Source: Candidatus Desulfosporosinus nitrosoreducens (GTDB lineage Bacteria; Bacillota; Desulfitobacteriia; Desulfitobacteriales; Desulfitobacteriaceae). From it: a stretch of DNA of 64,000 nt. The stretch is taken from NCBI RefSeq assembly GCF_030954495.1, contig NZ_JAVHUW010000065.1, positions 186,001 through 250,000 of the forward strand, written 5' to 3'. This document shows, piece after piece, positions 8,519-16,444 of the stretch. Each line of letters opens with the position of its first letter. Position 1 is the first letter of the stretch. A program made the position numbers and the translations under genes. Under the pieces are notes generated by a model. That model had not been told where the DNA came from, searched no databases, and was given only the letters and a program-made list of their open reading frames with translations.

Positions 8519-8594
8519 GGGTAAAAAAAGTCTTATTCAATATCATCTGCAGGAGTTGACTAAAAGACTAAGTTTGTTAGGAGTTCTGGTGATC

Positions 8595-9260
8595 ATGAAT
8601 TTAAAGGAACTGAAAAAAGTCCCGCTTTTGCGGGCTTTAAGCGAGGAGCAGCTGGAAATTCTGCAACCGGTTGCTCAGCTGAGGGAGTTCAAAAAGCATG
8701 CCGGCATTTTTGAACCTAATAATCAAGACAACTACATCATGATTTTACTGGAAGGTAAAGTGCGTATTTATCTCGCTTATCCCGATGGAAAGGAATTTAC
8801 GATTGCCTTTCTGGAGCAGGGGGATATTTACAGCAGTCATTCCGGAACCTTCGCCGAAGCGAGAGAAGCGGCCAAAATCCTGACGGTACAAACTGAGAGC
8901 TTTTATCTTTTGATGCTTAATAATCCAACCATACTCCTGAATATGGTTAAGGTTTTAGGCGACAGTCTGGGGAATACTCTCCGCATCATTGAAAATCTGG
9001 CGTTTCTTGATATTGATAAACGCCTTGCCCGCTTTTTCCTGGAAGCTGCCAAGGACAAAGGAATTGTCAGGCAAGAGGGGACTTTTGTTAATTTGGGTTT
9101 AACGGTTGAGGACATTGCCCTGGCTGTCGGGAGTTCCCGGCAGACTGCGTCCATGCTTCTGAATCGCTGGGAGCGGGACGGGGTCATCAGACGCACCCGC
9201 AAATCGGTGCTCTTGCCGGATATGCTCAAGTTACAAGAGTTGGCAGGAAAAACAGAATAA
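8595..9260 (+). CDS. cooA: CooA-like CRP/FNR-family regulator
   Basis: This 221-residue transcription factor has a cyclic-nucleotide-type sensor domain (about 1-125), a long dimer helix (NMVKVLGDSLGNTLRIIENL) and a C-terminal winged helix with recognition segment VGSSRQTASMLLNRW. The sensor and dimer helix resemble CO sensor CooA of Carboxydothermus as I remember it. The position of its heme-binding His82 is kept as His82 here, but the Fe(III) ligand Cys80 is Ser80. The gene lies directly before cooS, which fits CO control, although a terminator hairpin separates them. ATG 8595 is preferred because AGGAG lies eleven bases before it; an upstream TTG at 8556 is possible. Confidence 0.72.
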   Translation: MNLKELKKVPLLRALSEEQLEILQPVAQLREFKKHAGIFEPNNQDNYIMILLEGKVRIYLAYPDGKEFTIAFLEQGDIYSSHSGTFAEAREAAKILTVQTESFYLLMLNNPTILLNMVKVLGDSLGNTLRIIENLAFLDIDKRLARFFLEAAKDKGIVRQEGTFVNLGLTVEDIALAVGSSRQTASMLLNRWERDGVIRRTRKSVLLPDMLKLQELAGKTE

Positions 9261-9284
9261 ATCAGTAGTTGTCGAAAAAGTGAG

Positions 9285-9314
9285 AAAACCGTCAGATATC
9301 TGATGGTTTTTTTA
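9285..9314 (+). terminator. terminator between cooA-like gene and cooS
   Basis: AAAACCGTCAGA pairs with TCTGATGGTTTT around a two-base gap, followed by T residues. It suggests the regulator and cooS are separate units or partly uncoupled by attenuation. Confidence 0.65.
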
Positions 9315-9377
9315 GTGGCCCAGACTTATGATAATTATCAGAAAAGGGAGATGATTAAGACAGGGAGGGGCTTAAAG

Positions 9378-11324
9378 ATGCCAAGTCAACTAGTCGTGAC
9401 GGATTTTACACTGGATACCGGAGTACAGGAATTATTAGTGAAGGCGGAAGAGGAAGGGATTACTACGGCCTTTGCCAGGGCGAAGGAGCAGGAACCCCAT
9501 TGTAAGTTTGGCCTGACCGGAGTTTGCTGCCGCCGTTGCCTGCAAGGTCCCTGCCGTATTACCTTTAACGGCAATAAAGGCGCCAGAAGGGGAGTTTGCG
9601 GAGCCACGGCAGATCAGATTGTAGCGCGCAATTTGCTGTCGCTCATTGTAGAAGGCACAACTCCCCATGTAGAACACGCCCGGGAGGTACTGCACACCCT
9701 ATTGGAAACGGCTGAAGGAAAGGCCCCTTATGAAATAAAGGGCCAAGAAAAACTGCTTAGTCTTGCTAAAAAACTGGGCTTGACTGTGGATGGTCTGGAA
9801 TTGAATCAGATAGCTCATGAGGTTGCCTTAAAGGCTCTGCAGGATTTTCGGCAGCAAAGCGGCGTATCCCACTGGCTGCGTTTGCGGGCCCAAGGTAAAA
9901 CAGTTGAAACCTGGGAGAAATTAAACCTTTTGCCTGCCAATGCTCACCTGGAAATAGCCAATGCCATCAATAAAGCGGCAATGGGCTGCGAAAGCGACCC
10001 GGTCAGCCTGTTGCTGGAAATTATGAAAATGGGTCTGGTTGAAGGGTATGACGGGCTGCATCTTTCGACAGACCTTCAGGATGTTTTATTCGGTACGCCG
10101 CGTCTTGTCAAAACACAGTACAGAATGGGCGTCATTAAAGAGGATTATGTAAACATTGCCGTTCATGGCCACATTCCTATGGTGTCTGAAAAAGTGCTGG
10201 AGTGGAGCCGGAGGCTGAATGATGAAGCTAAGGCACTCGGGGCGGAGGGGATCAACGTCGTAGGGATCTGCTGCAGCGCCAATGAACTGTTAATGCGCCA
10301 GGGGGTCTCCGTGGCCACGAACTATGCCAGCCAGGAATTGGCGATAATTACGGGAGCTTTAGAGGTCATGGTGGCGGACGCTCAATGCATTATGCCGGGT
10401 TTAGCCCAGGTGGCGGCATGCTATCACACAGAACTTGTATCCACCTTGCCGAATATTAAGCTTGAAGGAGCAAGTCATGTTGATTGGACTCCGGAAGAAG
10501 CGGATAAAATGGGAGAGGATATTGTCCGGCGCGCTCTTGCCCGTTATCCGGAAAGAGACCGGGTCAAGGTCCGGATTCCGTCGGGCACGGTAGAAGCTTA
10601 CGCCGGTTTTTCCGTCGAACAGATTGTCGAGCTTTTGTCAGCTTTAAATAAGGAAGATCCCCTGCTTCCATTGCTTGATGCCATCGCCCAAGGCGATATC
10701 CTGGGCGTCGTGGCGATTGTCGGCTGCACAAATCCTAAAGTGAAGCAAGACTGGGCCAATACGGAAGTAGCTAAAGAACTGATGCGGAATAATGTTTTAG
10801 TGGTTGCGTCGGGATGTTCGGCCCATTCTCTGGGGAAAAACGGCTTGCTCTCGCCTGAGGGACTGCAATATTGCGGTGAAAAGCTGGCTAATGTCCTGAG
10901 AGCTGTCGGACAGGCAAATGGCTTACCCGCCTTGCCGCCGGCCCTCCATATGGGCAGCTGTGTCGATAATTCCAGAATTGACGATTTGCTGGTTGCTTTG
11001 GCCGACCGCCTGGGCGTGGCCGTGAGAGACCTGCCCGTGGCGGGCTCAAGCCCTGAAAATCATAGCCCCAAAGCCTTGTCGATCGGTACCTTCTTTATTG
11101 CCCAGGGAGTGGATGTCCACATTGGGGTCAATGCCCCGATCACCGGTTCACCGCTGGTTGAACAAGCGCTGACGGCCAATAAAGGCGAGTTTCCCGTGAC
11201 TACCGATGAACTTTTTGGGGGAAAATTAATTTACGAAGCAGACCCGATCCGAGCCGCCCGGACCCTTATTGACCGGATTATCCAAAAACGCAGGGCTTTG
11301 GGGCTTGTCTGTCCGGAAGCCTGA
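9378..11324 (+). CDS. cooS: anaerobic Ni-Fe carbon monoxide dehydrogenase catalytic subunit
   Basis: This 648-residue enzyme oxidises CO to CO2 with water. The N-terminal motif CKFGLTGVCCRRCLQGPCRI (from residue about 42) holds the cysteines of the bridging D-cluster and the B-cluster. The C-cluster ligands are all present in order: His in VHGHIP (about 263), then Cys in GICCSANE (about 298), DAQCIMP, VGCTNP, ASGCSAH and MGSCVDNSRID. Length is normal for the monofunctional CooS class. ATG 9378 is chosen because GGGAGGGG lies just before it; in-frame starts at 9303 and 9351 would add a tail overlapping the terminator region. CooC follows 33 bp downstream. No acetyl-CoA synthase, CooF or hydrogenase subunit is nearby, so the electron acceptor is unclear. 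Confidence 0.95.
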   Translation: MPSQLVVTDFTLDTGVQELLVKAEEEGITTAFARAKEQEPHCKFGLTGVCCRRCLQGPCRITFNGNKGARRGVCGATADQIVARNLLSLIVEGTTPHVEHAREVLHTLLETAEGKAPYEIKGQEKLLSLAKKLGLTVDGLELNQIAHEVALKALQDFRQQSGVSHWLRLRAQGKTVETWEKLNLLPANAHLEIANAINKAAMGCESDPVSLLLEIMKMGLVEGYDGLHLSTDLQDVLFGTPRLVKTQYRMGVIKEDYVNIAVHGHIPMVSEKVLEWSRRLNDEAKALGAEGINVVGICCSANELLMRQGVSVATNYASQELAIITGALEVMVADAQCIMPGLAQVAACYHTELVSTLPNIKLEGASHVDWTPEEADKMGEDIVRRALARYPERDRVKVRIPSGTVEAYAGFSVEQIVELLSALNKEDPLLPLLDAIAQGDILGVVAIVGCTNPKVKQDWANTEVAKELMRNNVLVVASGCSAHSLGKNGLLSPEGLQYCGEKLANVLRAVGQANGLPALPPALHMGSCVDNSRIDDLLVALADRLGVAVRDLPVAGSSPENHSPKALSIGTFFIAQGVDVHIGVNAPITGSPLVEQALTANKGEFPVTTDELFGGKLIYEADPIRAARTLIDRIIQKRRALGLVCPEA

Positions 11325-11357
11325 AAATAACGCAAATTAAAGAACAGGGAGAACAGG

Positions 11358-12155
11358 GTGAGTATTATGAGCAGAAGCATTAAAATTGCCGTCTCCGGTA
11401 AAGGTGGCGTGGGTAAGACGACTTTATCATCGCTATTGTGCTATCTTTATGCCCGGGATGGACAGAGAGTTTTGGCTGTAGATGCTGATCCTGATGCCAA
11501 TTTGGGAACGGCTCTTGGATTTCCTCGGGAAATCTTGGCTCAACTAACCCCGATTTCGGCAGAACGCAAGCTCATCAAAGAACGTACCGGGGCTGAACCC
11601 GGGACGATTGGAGCAATTTACAGTCTCAATCCGCGAGTGGAGGATATACCCGATACCTATGTGGCTGACTATCGGGGAATAAAGCTTTTGCGGATGGGAT
11701 CGGTCACCCAGGGAGGAAGCGGCTGCGCCTGTCCGGAAAGTACCCTCCTTAAAAGCCTGCTGGACCACATTGTGATGGAACGAAATGAAATCGTTATTGT
11801 GGATATGGAAGCCGGGCTTGAGCATTTAGGACGCGGGACGGCCAGAGGGGTTGACGCTTTTATAGTTGTGGTCGAACCGGGGCGGCGCAGTATTGAAACA
11901 GCCCAGTCGGTCGTAAAGCTGGCCCGTGATCTGGGAGTTCAAAAGGTTTTGGCCGTGGCCAACAAAGTGCATCCAGGGCAATTGGCAGTCCTTGAACAAG
12001 AGATTAACTTCCTGCCGCTTTTAGGATATTTTCCTTACGATCCGCTTGTAGTGGAGGCTGATTTCTATGGTAAAAATCTTTTTGACCTGAGTGCGTCATT
12101 TGTTCGGGAGGCTGAAAAGATCAAAGAGAAGATTGATTTGCTCTTGAGAAGCTAA
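11358..12155 (+). CDS. cooC: CO dehydrogenase maturation ATPase CooC
   Basis: This 265-residue MinD/ParA-type ATPase is used to insert nickel into the C-cluster of CooS. The deviant P-loop SGKGGVGKTTLSS lies at about residues 13-25, and switch II-type DMEAGLEHLGRG is further on. A Cys-x-Cys pair (SGCACPE, near residue 122) matches the metal-binding and dimer-forming motif of CooC. It sits 33 bp after cooS in the same orientation, the standard order. The start is GTG 11358 with GGGAG before it; ATG 11367 is nearly as good. A hairpin terminator follows. Confidence 0.93.
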   Translation: MSIMSRSIKIAVSGKGGVGKTTLSSLLCYLYARDGQRVLAVDADPDANLGTALGFPREILAQLTPISAERKLIKERTGAEPGTIGAIYSLNPRVEDIPDTYVADYRGIKLLRMGSVTQGGSGCACPESTLLKSLLDHIVMERNEIVIVDMEAGLEHLGRGTARGVDAFIVVVEPGRRSIETAQSVVKLARDLGVQKVLAVANKVHPGQLAVLEQEINFLPLLGYFPYDPLVVEADFYGKNLFDLSASFVREAEKIKEKIDLLLRS

Positions 12156-12202
12156 AGCAAAACCCTGGCGGATCTGGCAGCGAAGACTGAATACGTTCGA
12201 AA

Positions 12203-12232
12203 AAAGCATCTGTTTAGGCAGGTGCTTTTTTT
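12203..12232 (+). terminator. terminator after cooC
   Basis: AAGCATCTG pairs with CAGGTGCTT around TTTAGG (one wobble) and is followed by seven T. Confidence 0.75.
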
Positions 12233-12239
12233 GACAGTC

Positions 12240-12849
12240 AGACATACCTGCCGCGAAGCGGCACCACTGATCAATGAAAAATAGAACCTTAGGTTCGGGC
12301 AGTTTCACCCACATCCTGCAAGAAAGCTAATTCGTGCGCAGACAATCTCTTCGTCACTCAACATTCCGAGGCTCGCCCACTCGCTGGCTTTGCCTCCCTT
12401 CCCAACCTTTGTGAGCGTTACCGCCTCTCCATGAAATGAGTTTACTTTTGTGGCCGAAGCTGCCCTCCTTATGGGGCTTTAGATTTTTCAGGGAGAAAAG
12501 TACACTTTCTTTAATACTTTCTGACTGCATAAAGGCAGCCGACCGTTCCGCCGGAGGCTTCTCCGCTGTGCTTTCCCTGTGAAACCGGTGTTTTGGAGAA
12601 CCGGCTAAGTTTTCTTAACTGCTTTTGAGAACACTGACCAAAGTATTATAAGGGTTTTATTCATTTCTAGGTAAAAAGTTATAAAGGTTGATAAGCATTT
12701 TTTGCTAAATTTTTGAGATGAATTTAACAAAATGCTCTTCAAGGCCTCTTTTTATTAAATTAAAATACTTTATCAGCTTAATGGATAATATTAATTGTGA
12801 AAAATAACCATGACTAAATGCCAATTGCTAAAATTGGTTTAATATACAA
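12240..12849. other. unassigned non-coding stretch between cooC and the TasA-like locus
   Basis: About 600 bp have no convincing reading frame. The first 390 bp are moderately GC-rich with small inverted repeats such as TGCCGCGAAGCGGCA, and with CCGG-rich hairpins around 12540-12610. The last 220 bp are very AT-rich. I tried and failed to fit a known riboswitch. It may be decayed coding sequence or an unrecognised RNA. Confidence 0.4.
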
Positions 12850-12850
12850 A

Positions 12851-12879
12851 TTGTCAGTTGTAATCTACTATGTTATTAT
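12851..12879 (+). promoter_or_regulatory. sigma-A promoter for the TasA/SipW locus
   Basis: TTGTCA (12851-12856) and TATTAT (12874-12879) are 17 bases apart, in AT-rich DNA about 90 bp before the first TasA-like start codon. Confidence 0.6.
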
Positions 12880-12969
12880 AGCTTGGCAATAGAAAATAAT
12901 CTAAAATCTAATTGAATTTTAAATAAAATTTTCCATACCTTAATCATTCTTAAAGTATTGAGGTGAACT

Positions 12970-13923
12970 ATGAAAAAAGCTGTCTTTGTCTTAGCCTTGG
13001 TTTTAGTTATGTTAAGTTCGTTAGTGGCGGGAACACTGGCTATGTATACTGTCTCTATTGACAACGTTGCTGAGGGCAGTGTCGTGGCCAAGGAATTTGT
13101 CTTTGTAGGGGAAGGCACGGATTCCTTTCAGCAAGGTTTGAAAATAGCGCCCTCTGAGACCACTCAGTGGCAGTTTAAGGTTAAAAACTATGAGAACAAT
13201 ACCGTATCGGAGACCGATATGTACTACAAGCTTACCTTTAATGTGCAGGCTCTGGCAGGGAAAAAGGCCATAGATCCTTTACAGGTTACTGTCAAAGATG
13301 CGCAAGGCAATGTGCTTAACAGTGTGACGGGAGTAGGCACCTTTGATGTCCTGGGCTCATTTCCCCTGGCCGTTAACGGGCAGGAGCAGGACTATTTTGT
13401 GCAGATATATTGGCCGGATAATGGTTCCTCCGACGCCAACTATGCCGGCGGCAATTATGGAACGATGATCAATGTCAATGCTGTCGCTTCCCAGCTTCCT
13501 TTTAGTACCTCCCCTTCCCAGGGAAAACAGGTCAGTGTCCGTTATGAAACAACAACTCCCTGGCAGAATGGGCAAAGCGGCATTTATCAGTATAATTACA
13601 AAGTGACAATTACCAATAACACCTCTCAGCCCATCAACAATTGGAGCCTTGGCTTTTATCTTCCCACAGATACGCTGAGCGGTGTCTGGAGCAACGCCAA
13701 ACTGGTTTCCACCTCGCCGCCGGGATACTACAAATTCCTGAACCCTGCTTATAACAATCAGACGACAGATAATATCTTGCCGGGGCAAAGCGTCTCCTTC
13801 GGAGGTCCGGCTTTGGGCATGGGCACGACGGCGATTCAAAGCATCAGTGTTGGCGGAAGCAATACCAGCGATATCACGAATGTGGATTTAAGCTGTAAAT
13901 TTGGCGAGGCCTCCTTAAATTAA
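12970..13923 (+). CDS. TasA/camelysin-like secreted protein with a CBM2-like C-terminal domain
   Basis: This 317-residue exported protein starts with a SipW-dependent type signal: a lysine pair, a hydrophobic core, then VAGTLAMYTVSIDN, where the GTLAxYT motif marks the cleavage region near residue 20-27. Residues about 28-175 resemble TasA/CalY fibre proteins. After a serine-rich linker, residues about 185-317 look like a type II cellulose-binding fold, with VTITNNTSQPINNWSLGF and DNILPGQSVSFG segments. No Cys pair flanks the module. It shares its first 60 residues closely with the TasA-like gene at 14185. A sigma-A promoter lies upstream. A role as an extracellular fibre subunit that binds polysaccharide is inferred. 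Confidence 0.75.
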   Translation: MKKAVFVLALVLVMLSSLVAGTLAMYTVSIDNVAEGSVVAKEFVFVGEGTDSFQQGLKIAPSETTQWQFKVKNYENNTVSETDMYYKLTFNVQALAGKKAIDPLQVTVKDAQGNVLNSVTGVGTFDVLGSFPLAVNGQEQDYFVQIYWPDNGSSDANYAGGNYGTMINVNAVASQLPFSTSPSQGKQVSVRYETTTPWQNGQSGIYQYNYKVTITNNTSQPINNWSLGFYLPTDTLSGVWSNAKLVSTSPPGYYKFLNPAYNNQTTDNILPGQSVSFGGPALGMGTTAIQSISVGGSNTSDITNVDLSCKFGEASLN

Positions 13924-13965
13924 AGGTCTGGCTGGATTATAAGGATGAGATGAGGAGGGGGGAAA

Positions 13966-14109
13966 ATGAGAAAAAAGCTTCTCTTGCTTCTTGCTTTGAG
14001 CGCCATAGTATTTGCTTCTTTAACTGTGGGCACTCTTTCCAGTTATACAAGTACGTCCAGTTTCAGTACAAGTATTTACCCCGATTTGCACAAGATGAAA
14101 ACGAATTGA
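13966..14109 (+). CDS. 47-residue peptide with a SipW-type signal sequence
   Basis: A short frame starts MRKKLLLLLALSAIVFASL and continues TVGTLSSYTSTSSFSTSIYP to a TGA. It has the same layout as the TasA-like signal sequences on both sides: basic N-terminus, hydrophobic core and a GTLxxYT motif. GGAGGGG lies eight bases before the ATG. After cleavage only about 22 residues rich in Ser and Thr would remain, so it could be a secreted peptide, a nucleator, or a TasA-like gene truncated by an early stop. No homologous continuation is visible after the stop. Confidence 0.6.
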   Translation: MRKKLLLLLALSAIVFASLTVGTLSSYTSTSSFSTSIYPDLHKMKTN

Positions 14110-14184
14110 ACCGGAATCAGGCCTTAACAAATAATCCATGGAACAAGTCATTGAATATTGAATTTAGAAATTGGAGGAAAAATA

Positions 14185-14715
14185 ATGAAAAAAATACTGA
14201 CGATTATTGCCCTTGTCCTGGTTCTTTCTACGTCTGTGATCGCAGGAACCTTGGCCATGTATACGACAACGATTGACAATGTTGCCGAAGGCAGTGTGGT
14301 TGCCAAAGAATTCACCTTAGTAAAAGGCGGTACCGATACGTTTACGAAGGATGTAAAAATCGCTCCCTCGGAAACGACGAGCTGGCAGTTCAGTGTCAAA
14401 AACTATGACGGCAGTGTCGTCAGTGAAACGGCAATGGGTCTGAATTTCTCCGTCGATGTGGCAGCCGAAAACGGCAAAAGCGTTATCGCTCCGCTGGTTG
14501 TGACGGTTAAAAACTCCAATGGCGATGTTGTCGGTACAGTCAACTCCAGCGGCAAGATAGTTTTTAACGACCAGTTTGCCCTAAGTCCGACAGGACAAGA
14601 GAAAACCTATACGGTATCCGTGAACTGGCCTGGCGACAGCAGTTCGGATATCAACTACGCGGGAGCGAACTTTGGCACAGATGTCAAAGTATCCGTAACC
14701 GGTACTCAAATGTAG
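14185..14715 (+). CDS. TasA/camelysin-like secreted fibre protein
   Basis: This 176-residue exported protein has the signal MKKILTIIALVLVLSTSVIA followed by GTLAMYTTTIDN, the motif cut by SipW-type signal peptidases. The mature part aligns well with the N-terminal domain of the 12970 gene: NVAEGSVVAKEF, KIAPSETT and SWQFSVKNYDGSVVSET are nearly the same in both. It lacks the carbohydrate-binding tail. ATG 14185 follows GGAGG at nine bases; an upstream ATG at 14158 is less likely. It is probably the main fibre subunit of the locus. A strong terminator follows before the signal peptidase gene. Confidence 0.8.
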   Translation: MKKILTIIALVLVLSTSVIAGTLAMYTTTIDNVAEGSVVAKEFTLVKGGTDTFTKDVKIAPSETTSWQFSVKNYDGSVVSETAMGLNFSVDVAAENGKSVIAPLVVTVKNSNGDVVGTVNSSGKIVFNDQFALSPTGQEKTYTVSVNWPGDSSSDINYAGANFGTDVKVSVTGTQM

Positions 14716-14737
14716 GAAACTTAAGAAGCAATAGCAA

Positions 14738-14778
14738 AGCAGGGCGCGCAGCAGAGACTGGCGCCCTGCTTTAGTTTT
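14738..14778 (+). terminator. terminator after the second TasA-like gene
   Basis: AGCAGGGCGC and GCGCCCTGCT form a perfect ten-base stem (14738-14747 with 14761-14770), followed by TTAGTTTT. It may let fibre genes be expressed more highly than the processing genes downstream. Confidence 0.75.
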
Positions 14779-14907
14779 ACAGTCAGAAAGTTTCACTTCG
14801 TGCATAGGCTGCATCCCGCAATGCGCTGATTTTTTACATAGCCATAGGACATAATAAGAATGTCGATGGTTTAAGCTCTATTTGATTTCCCAAAGAAGGT
14901 TGAATTG

Positions 14908-15447
14908 ATGGCGCCAACGAGGTACACGACCCCGGAACAGATCGAAGCGATGCGTCAGGAAATCCTGCGGGAAAAAGAAAAGCTGGCAGGCGTATCCCCG
15001 GGAAAAAGCCCGGCTGCAAATCGGCTGTCCCGGGGAAGAAAAGTCAGGAAGCTTGTGAGCGGGGTTGCCTTTGCAGCTCTCTGCCTGCTTCTTGTGTGGA
15101 CGATCATTTCTATTCAGATTACCAAAGGCAAGGGGGAAATTCCCAACATCCTGGGCTTTCAGGTTTTTACCGTGGAGTCCGGCAGTATGGAACCTACGCT
15201 GAAGGTCGGGGCGGTGATTGTCAGCCGTAAAACTAAAGACCCCGCCCATCTTAAAGTAAACGAGATTGTTACCTTCCGAACGTTATCCAATGCTATCGTC
15301 ACCCACCGGATTATTGAGGTTATTGATGAGAATGGCAGCAAAGCCTATCGCACCAAAGGGGATAACCCGATCAATTCACCGGATCAGGATCTGCTCACAC
15401 CGGATAGGGTGATCGGAGTATTTTTTGTCAAAATACCGTGGACATAA
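14908..15447 (+). CDS. sipW: SipW-type (archaeal/ER class) signal peptidase I
   Basis: This 179-residue membrane protease removes signal peptides from TasA-like proteins. A charged cytoplasmic N-terminus of about 45 residues precedes one membrane helix (about 48-70). The catalytic serine lies in ESGSMEPTL (Ser93) and the catalytic histidine in VTHRIIEV (His133); a His instead of Lys marks the S26B class. The conserved KGDNP...D block follows. It lies between the TasA-like genes and two divergent membrane-associated genes. ATG 14908 has AGAAGG before it; a TTG immediately upstream is a possible alternative. Confidence 0.9.
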   Translation: MAPTRYTTPEQIEAMRQEILREKEKLAGVSPGKSPAANRLSRGRKVRKLVSGVAFAALCLLLVWTIISIQITKGKGEIPNILGFQVFTVESGSMEPTLKVGAVIVSRKTKDPAHLKVNEIVTFRTLSNAIVTHRIIEVIDENGSKAYRTKGDNPINSPDQDLLTPDRVIGVFFVKIPWT

Positions 15448-15472
15448 AGCAGATTTAAATGGGAGAAATGAC

Positions 15473-16444
15473 ATGGAGCATGTTCCGGAACAGGTTGTGC
15501 TGATGGAGGGCGTCGCTTCAAGCGAATATTTTCTGTTTGGCGGAAAAATGTTCCGGCGGGTGCTGGATGATATCAGCTTGTTGATCAGAAAGGCGGAAGC
15601 CTGGGGGATTAATGGGACCTCACGGCTGGAGATCAGGCTGCTGCTGGAAATCATGGCCAACATCAGACCTTATGACAAAGGCAAATGTGTTTTGATTGAG
15701 CGAGGGATGATGAGGCGCAAGCGGGTGATCCTCAAACACGTATTTTATATAGGAAGTTCCACAATGCTTTACAACAACATGAATGTTCTGGAATTTTTAA
15801 TGTTTGCAACGGCTAAATTCAAAATCAATAAAGTCGTGCTGCAGGAGCAGATTTTTGAATTAATTATCGAGGCGGGCCTGGGCCATCTGTCTTTGACCCC
15901 TAATTATATGCTGACGAAAGAGGAAAAAGCGGTCATTACCTTAATTGCGGCCGCTTACTCAGAAAGTCCGATCATTGTTTTCAATTTTCCCGAATACCTG
16001 TGGGATGAAGTGCTCGTCAATGCTGTGGCTAAGATTGCCGGATTGATAAGAGAACGGGGCAAAGCCCTGATTCTGGCGACTCAGAATCCTCTTTTGATCG
16101 AGAAAGCCTGTTCCCATACGGCAATCATTAAGGATGGACAGGTTATTTACAGCGGTACTGTGGACGATTTCCGCTGCACTTTTGACAAAATAGAAGTGAT
16201 TATTCGGGACAGAGCCGTCCAGGCTATGCTGGAGAAGCTCACTGGGTTGCTTCCCGGCTGCCGGTTAGTCCGGAAAAACGATAGTCTGCTGATCAGCCAC
16301 CAGGATTCCGAAGTCATTGATTATGGTCATATTTATAAAACAATCGTCGATGCAGGTTTTGCGCCGGAGTCCATCGCGATCAATCCCAAAACAGTGCAAA
16401 ATGCCTATGAGGAGCTTATAGGGCAGCATGATCTACAAAAATAG
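15473..16444 (+). CDS. degenerate ABC-transporter-like ATPase domain protein
   Basis: This 323-residue protein has the outline of an ABC ATPase but its nucleotide motifs are altered. The Walker A position reads GINGTSRLEIR with no GKS/T. The signature position reads LTKEEKAVITLIAAA in place of LSGGQ. Walker B reads IIVFNFPEY, with Asn-Phe-Pro-Glu instead of Asp-Glu-Pro. The switch is ILATQNPLLIEKAC, followed by the usual CSHTAIIKDGQVIYSG turn. A C-terminal domain of about 100 residues follows. It overlaps the next gene by 17 bp, so the two are probably partners. Catalysis is doubtful; a structural or regulatory role is inferred. ATG 15473 follows GGGAG. Confidence 0.7.
   Translation: MEHVPEQVVLMEGVASSEYFLFGGKMFRRVLDDISLLIRKAEAWGINGTSRLEIRLLLEIMANIRPYDKGKCVLIERGMMRRKRVILKHVFYIGSSTMLYNNMNVLEFLMFATAKFKINKVVLQEQIFELIIEAGLGHLSLTPNYMLTKEEKAVITLIAAAYSESPIIVFNFPEYLWDEVLVNAVAKIAGLIRERGKALILATQNPLLIEKACSHTAIIKDGQVIYSGTVDDFRCTFDKIEVIIRDRAVQAMLEKLTGLLPGCRLVRKNDSLLISHQDSEVIDYGHIYKTIVDAGFAPESIAINPKTVQNAYEELIGQHDLQK

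Noticed and set aside
12540..12620. possible riboswitch aptamer upstream of the TasA-like gene
   Set aside because: Short stems occur, but conserved sequences of the common classes (TPP, FMN, cobalamin, glycine, lysine, c-di-GMP) are absent.
13357..13839. 160-codon minus-strand frame inside the TasA-CBM gene
   Set aside because: It is a shadow of the plus-strand gene, which has a signal peptide and family motifs.
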